Shown here one piece after another: positions 61,082 through 64,000 of a stretch of 64,000 nucleotides of DNA. The stretch spans positions 22,246,329-22,310,328 of the forward strand of contig OU964922.1 of assembly GCA_918807975.1 (NCBI GenBank), read 5' to 3'. A model generated the notes under the pieces. It made no database searches. It was not told the origin of the DNA and saw only the letters and a program-made list of their open reading frames with translations. Positions within the stretch are counted from its first letter, which is position 1; the number at the start of each line of letters is the position of its first letter. Both the position numbers and the translations under genes were made by a program. The stretch comes from Aplidium turbinatum. Lineage: Eukaryota > Chordata > Ascidiacea > Aplousobranchia > Polyclinidae.

Positions 61082-61361
61082 CAGGCGCGGATTTATGGGG
61101 GGGCCCAGGGGGCCCGGGCCCCCCCCGAAATTTTGTGAAAAGTTGTATGTTTCCGCATCAAATGGTTTGATATGCTTCTAAACAGCTGATATTAGTCCCT
61201 CGGCATCACAATTGATGAAAATGGTTGTTTTAATGTCTATTTTCTAGCATATCGTATATGTCGTAGTATCATTGTTCATATCTGTTTAGCGTTTTCTTTC
61301 TTTTTAGTTGATTTTCAAATTTTCTGGCCCCCCCCGAAAAAAACTCTTAGATTCGCGCCTG
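61082..61361. mobile_element. hAT-type MITE, 280 bp, with 8-bp target duplication
   Basis: The ends CAGGCGCGGATTT and AGATTCGCGCCTG are inverted repeats. CTACCACG is duplicated exactly at 61074-61081 and 61362-61369. The inner G-run and C-run (GGGGGGGCCC, CCCCCCCCG) place it near the MITE at 1472-1730. Confidence 0.92.
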
Positions 61362-61369
61362 CTACCACG

Positions 61370-62874
61370 TGTTAGTTGAATATAGGCTAGTGCGTTTTTC
61401 TTCTTCGGGACCCAAGGATCTCATCGGTACCGGGCTAAAATTATCCTCTCAACCACCATGCCGAAAAGTACGCCCAATCTATTTATGCAACCAACCATTT
61501 TGAACACTTCATTTTTACGAAGTTTTTCTCCATCATAGCAATATCCGCACGACTCCAGTATTCGCCTTTGTCGTGTCCATATCTTTGAACTATCGAGCTG
61601 CGAAATAAATCTCTCATTTAACGAAAACTTTATTTGGCCATCACAACCACTTTTCTAATCTCCTTCTCGTAATATCAATCGTTTAAAAGCTTGTTTCAAG
61701 GATATGCGATAAATGTAGCATGTAGGCCTAGGCTATCAGAATTGTTCACAATTTTCAATATCAGCAGTGCCGTAGTGCCGTAAGCTTAATGCATAGTTAC
61801 TCATAGTTATTGAGATTGATAGACTACTGCGTCGAAAACGCCTCGCTTGTTTTTTACGTCGTTTGAACGATGCTAATAGGCAATTGTCAATCATCCATAT
61901 TATGAGAGTGAGCTTTCATAATCAAACTTTTACCCTTATTACCTGTTTGGTTTCGTAACAAATTTTGACAACCTTGAGATTCTAAAAAATGTAACGAAAC
62001 TCAGTCTTTGTTAATAATTTTAGTGCGATTTGTGTAGTTTATGCAAACAGTGAAACAAAATTATCTGAAATGTACTGCCATTAAAACCTCGTGTCAATAG
62101 CAACAGGAATGACACCTCGCCCCAAAAGCAAACCAATGGTGCAAGTACTTCTAGGCTACCATCTCTAGGTGTAAGTTGTGACATTAAGAATCCACGACGA
62201 AGCAAACTAATTCTGCAATGGATCTTTCGTTCCACTAACGCCAAAGTCGAAGTAAGTCATTTTGCCATTTCCTACAGCGGTTTCCACGAAACAACTTTTT
62301 TAAACAGGCTTCTTCAGAACTTATTGCCCCAGTGACACACATTGGACAAAACGGAGGTTTGTTATTTATTAGAACTCGAACTCCAACGAATTTCCTGTGT
62401 AATAACTCGTTTCGAAACTAAATGCTGTTATTATAAAGCAGCTACTGTTGGCAACCAAGTAAAATCAGAAAAATATTAACGACTTTATGTTTAAAAGCAG
62501 ATTTTTCTGTGTAGTTGCAAAAAAGAAACAAAACGGCGGAGAGGTGGCATTTGGGCTGCTATCTAAGTGACTGTTCAAAATATCATCTGACGTCTCGGGA
62601 ATGAAGACGAGCAAGAAAATGGCGTCTTATGGTGTTTAAACAGTCCCTGAAAGCACTGAGAAGTGGCGGCTTGCAGTGGGATAAATACAACAACGAAATC
62701 GTTTAAACTTTAAAGAAAATAATAAAACTGCTTATCATGTTTACGTTTTCGTATAGTCGATACGAAAAACACACTACAGTATAAGCAAAACTGCAATCAT
62801 CTGAACATTCGTAACATCAAGGGATTTGTTAGGCTAAAAACTTGCACTTGATTTTAAAACAATATTCTTCGCGA
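61370..62874. other. No gene seen
   Basis: Contains the inverted repeat partner at 61400-61470. The 74-codon minus-strand frame at 62020-62244 is unrecognised. If the minus-strand gene ending at 62875 is real, part of this is its 3' flank. Confidence 0.45.
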
Positions 62875-63126
62875 TTAAAACGACGTCCTTTTCACGGATT
62901 CACTTTTTGAAAGGTTCTCGTTATTCGATTGTGGTTTCGCTTCAGCAACTTTTCCACCTCTTGGCTTTTCGAGCAATTGCAACGAGTGTTGGATCTGCAT
63001 GTTCACTTCCATCAGCTTCTCACAGAGACCTTGAGCACCAGCATTTTCTCCGATTATGACGTAAAGTGTTTCTAATGACACATGAAAGAAAATCATGTGA
63101 ACGGAGACGATGAAAAAACTAAGCAC
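62875..63126 (-). CDS. Probable terminal exon of a minus-strand membrane protein gene
   Basis: On the minus strand an acceptor TTCAATTCCAG precedes GTG CTT AGT at 63126, and the frame stays open for 83 codons to TAA at 62875-62877. The text begins with a hydrophobic segment (VLSFFIVSVHMIFFHVSL), then ETLYVIIGENAGAQGLCEKL, an amphipathic EVNMQIQHSLQLLEK and a polar tail KSESVKRTSF. Codon use and composition look coding, unlike the surrounding sequence. A second acceptor (CATTAG) inside would give a shorter exon from 63071. The previous exon was not identified; a hydrophobic frame at 63212-63418 has no in-phase donor. Family unknown. Confidence 0.45.
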   Translation of the reverse strand: MLSFFIVSVHMIFFHVSLETLYVIIGENAGAQGLCEKLMEVNMQIQHSLQLLEKPRGGKVAEAKPQSNNENLSKSESVKRTSF

Positions 63127-63539
63127 CTGGAATTGAACTTAATACTTTTTGTTTTTGTGAAATTGCGACAATACTGAAAAGTTGCGACTACAACAAAAGA
63201 TTAACTTGACATTAAAGATGTTGCATTGAAGTTTCAATATAGATGAAATTCAAAATCATTTTGAGTAAATGATACGCCATAACGCTGCCCGAAAAAATAA
63301 ACTGCAGTGACGTCAGAATGAGCATAAACTTTTCATTTTTTATGGCACCGCTTCCAATGTTATCTCTGCTTTCCAACAACGTCCTATTTCTATTAATATG
63401 AAACCTTTTTCTGCACAAGTCAAATTATGAAATCAAAGAGCGACTGAATATAGTTGGTTTCCCGCAGGGAAGACTTGAAGTGTCCGCGTGGTATTTTCGA
63501 GTCTTCTACAAGTCAGCAGTTGTGAACTCAACACATTGC

Positions 63540-63770
63540 AGTTGAGCACGTGACAACTGAGCTAGCAACATTTCAGCAAGTGGTTGAAATAGGTGATGAA
63601 ACTAAGCAAGTAAAAACTGACCAAACCGATACTTGGCATGTAACAGGCCAGCAAATTGAGTTTAGCAAGCGATGACCAAGCAAGTACGATGCTAGATGAA
63701 AATTTCATTTGCTGACTTGGGCAGCAGCTGAAATGCACTTGCTGAGTTGTCGCATGCCAAGTGATCCGAC
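63540..63770. repeat. Degenerate repeats of an AGCAAGTR motif
   Basis: TTTCAGCAAGTG, CTAAGCAAGTA, AGCAAGCGA, CAAGCAAGTAC and the complement CACTTGCTGA recur within 200 bases. It may be a decayed tandem or inverted repeat. No gene is seen from here to the window end. Confidence 0.35.
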
Positions 63771-64000
63771 TACCGGTATTTTCGCTCAACTAGTGCTGTA
63801 TTTTCATAGTTATTAACGTAGCGTAAATACAAAAATAACTTAACATGAAACTTGTTAACAACACCCACCACTAGCATCAGCACCGATGGTATTCTGGAAG
63901 TAAACTTGCGTCAAGAAATCTGAACCAGAATCATCCTGGCAACCGAAAGGTTCCATTGACCAAAGCTTCCTGTGACAACAGGGACGTAATAAACTAGAAG

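Overview
The window is AT-rich animal nuclear DNA. It holds GT-AG introns from about 100 bases to several kilobases, one clear semaphorin-type gene, tRNA-derived SINEs, a LINE 3' end and many hAT-type DNA transposons with intact 8-bp target duplications. The gene content and repeat style fit an invertebrate, and a tunicate is a reasonable guess, but nothing here fixes the species.

Layout. (1) 1-12.1 kb: a plus-strand multi-exon gene of unrecognised function, entering from the left and ending at 12118. Its N-terminal part has a cysteine-rich module. The intron at 485-4663 carries a three-level nest of transposons. (2) 12.1-45.6 kb: a gene desert with dispersed repeats. These are two tandem LINE 3' ends, foldback elements, SINE copies, a hAT MITE, a pogo-like MITE, a head-to-head pair of hammerhead-ribozyme-like motifs and the last 90 codons of a hAT transposase. 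(3) 45.6-56.2 kb: a complete 20-exon plus-strand gene that I could follow from signal peptide to stop with every splice phase compatible (2913 coding bases, 970 residues). It encodes a secreted semaphorin with the order signal peptide - Sema - PSI - long coiled coil - C-type lectin-like domain. This is the most notable content of the window. (4) 56.2-64 kb: the semaphorin 3' end, a SINE split by an 829-bp inverted-repeat element, a second intact SINE, a small hAT MITE, and the probable last exon of a minus-strand membrane protein gene.

The two well-supported genes are both on the plus strand, and there is no sign that they act together. The semaphorin is presumably an extracellular guidance or adhesion protein. 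Its coiled coil and its lectin-like domain are each encoded by exon sets bounded on both sides by phase-1 introns, as expected if they were joined to a semaphorin by exon shuffling. Limits: all gene models were spliced by eye; the 5' end of the first gene and one of its internal joins are unresolved; no database search was made.
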